A stretch of 5,638 nt of DNA from Terriglobia bacterium. Its GTDB lineage: Bacteria > Acidobacteriota > Terriglobia > UBA7540. Where the stretch lies: the NCBI GenBank assembly GCA_030040455.1, contig JASHTR010000563.1:1-5638 (forward strand). Reading direction: 5' to 3'. The position numbers and the translations under genes were made by a program. The notes beneath the pieces are model-generated. The model had not been told where the DNA came from, did not search any database, and was given only the letters and a program-made list of their open reading frames with translations. This document shows, piece after piece, positions 5,549 to 5,638 of the stretch. Numbering within the stretch: the first letter of the stretch is position 1; the number at the start of each line of letters is the position of its first letter.

Positions 5549-5638
5549 ATGGTTATGAAGGCGAGGAGCGTGAGATTTTACATTTCGCTCTGCGCGGCGT
5601 TTTTGATTCCGACGTTTCTGGCAGCGGCAAGCAACTCT
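5549..5638 (+). CDS. N-terminus of a probable exported protein, cut by window edge
   Basis: The frame from ATG at 5549 (or the in-frame ATG at 5555) is open to the right edge, 30 codons. It encodes a basic N-region and a hydrophobic core typical of a signal peptide (MKARSVRFYISLCAAFLIP, then TFLAAASNS), with a likely cut near LAAA. It begins 40 bases after the preceding stop on the same strand, so it may share that gene's transcript. The ribosome binding site is poor (only GGG/GGC-type purines upstream), which leaves the exact start open. Nothing can be said about the mature protein. Confidence 0.6.
   Translation, partial: MVMKARSVRFYISLCAAFLIPTFLAAASNS

Overview
The window (5638 bases, moderately high GC) looks like an accessory stretch of a bacterial chromosome. 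It holds three complete or nearly complete genes for exported proteins and the start of a fourth. I favour an Acidobacteriota-type soil or environmental organism. The evidence is the GC-rich hairpin elements with dinucleotide loops in GGAGTGCGGC/CACTCC context, a CCCTGAGCG...CGCTCAG repeat, and large secreted Gly/Ser/Thr/Asn-rich proteins that end in propeller-like 'QDGRFYLF' strands. This assignment rests on memory of such genomes and not on a search.

Layout, left to right: (1) 1-1738, minus strand: a large secreted protein (copy A), read from its start codon at 1738 and cut off by the left window edge after 579 codons. (2) 1739-2417: a 679-base gap with no convincing gene. It holds copy A's leader, a REP-like imperfect palindrome (about 1853-1909) and a roughly 205-base inverted-repeat element (2126-2330) built from four successive hairpins, then small hairpins just beyond the stop of the next gene. 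(3) 2418-4358, minus strand: a complete 646-residue paralogue of copy A (copy B). Copies A and B are about 73% identical by hand count over a gapless 248-residue block, but their signal peptides are unrelated. (4) 4359-4698: a divergent intergenic region with a good sigma70-type promoter pointing right and a weak candidate pointing left. (5) 4699-5508, plus strand: a 269-residue exported protein with a glycine-zipper segment. (6) 5549 to the right edge, plus strand: the first 30 codons of another probable exported protein.

The most interesting content is the tandem pair A/B. Both appear to be secreted proteins with beta-propeller-like halves and a fibronectin-III-like module inserted near residues 290-405. 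They share strongly conserved His/Trp/Asp/Asn-rich and Cys motifs, and I cannot assign them to a named enzyme family. Nothing in the window proves that they act with the divergently transcribed glycine-zipper gene. All four genes start with export-type N-termini, so the locus is directed at the cell envelope or the outside of the cell.
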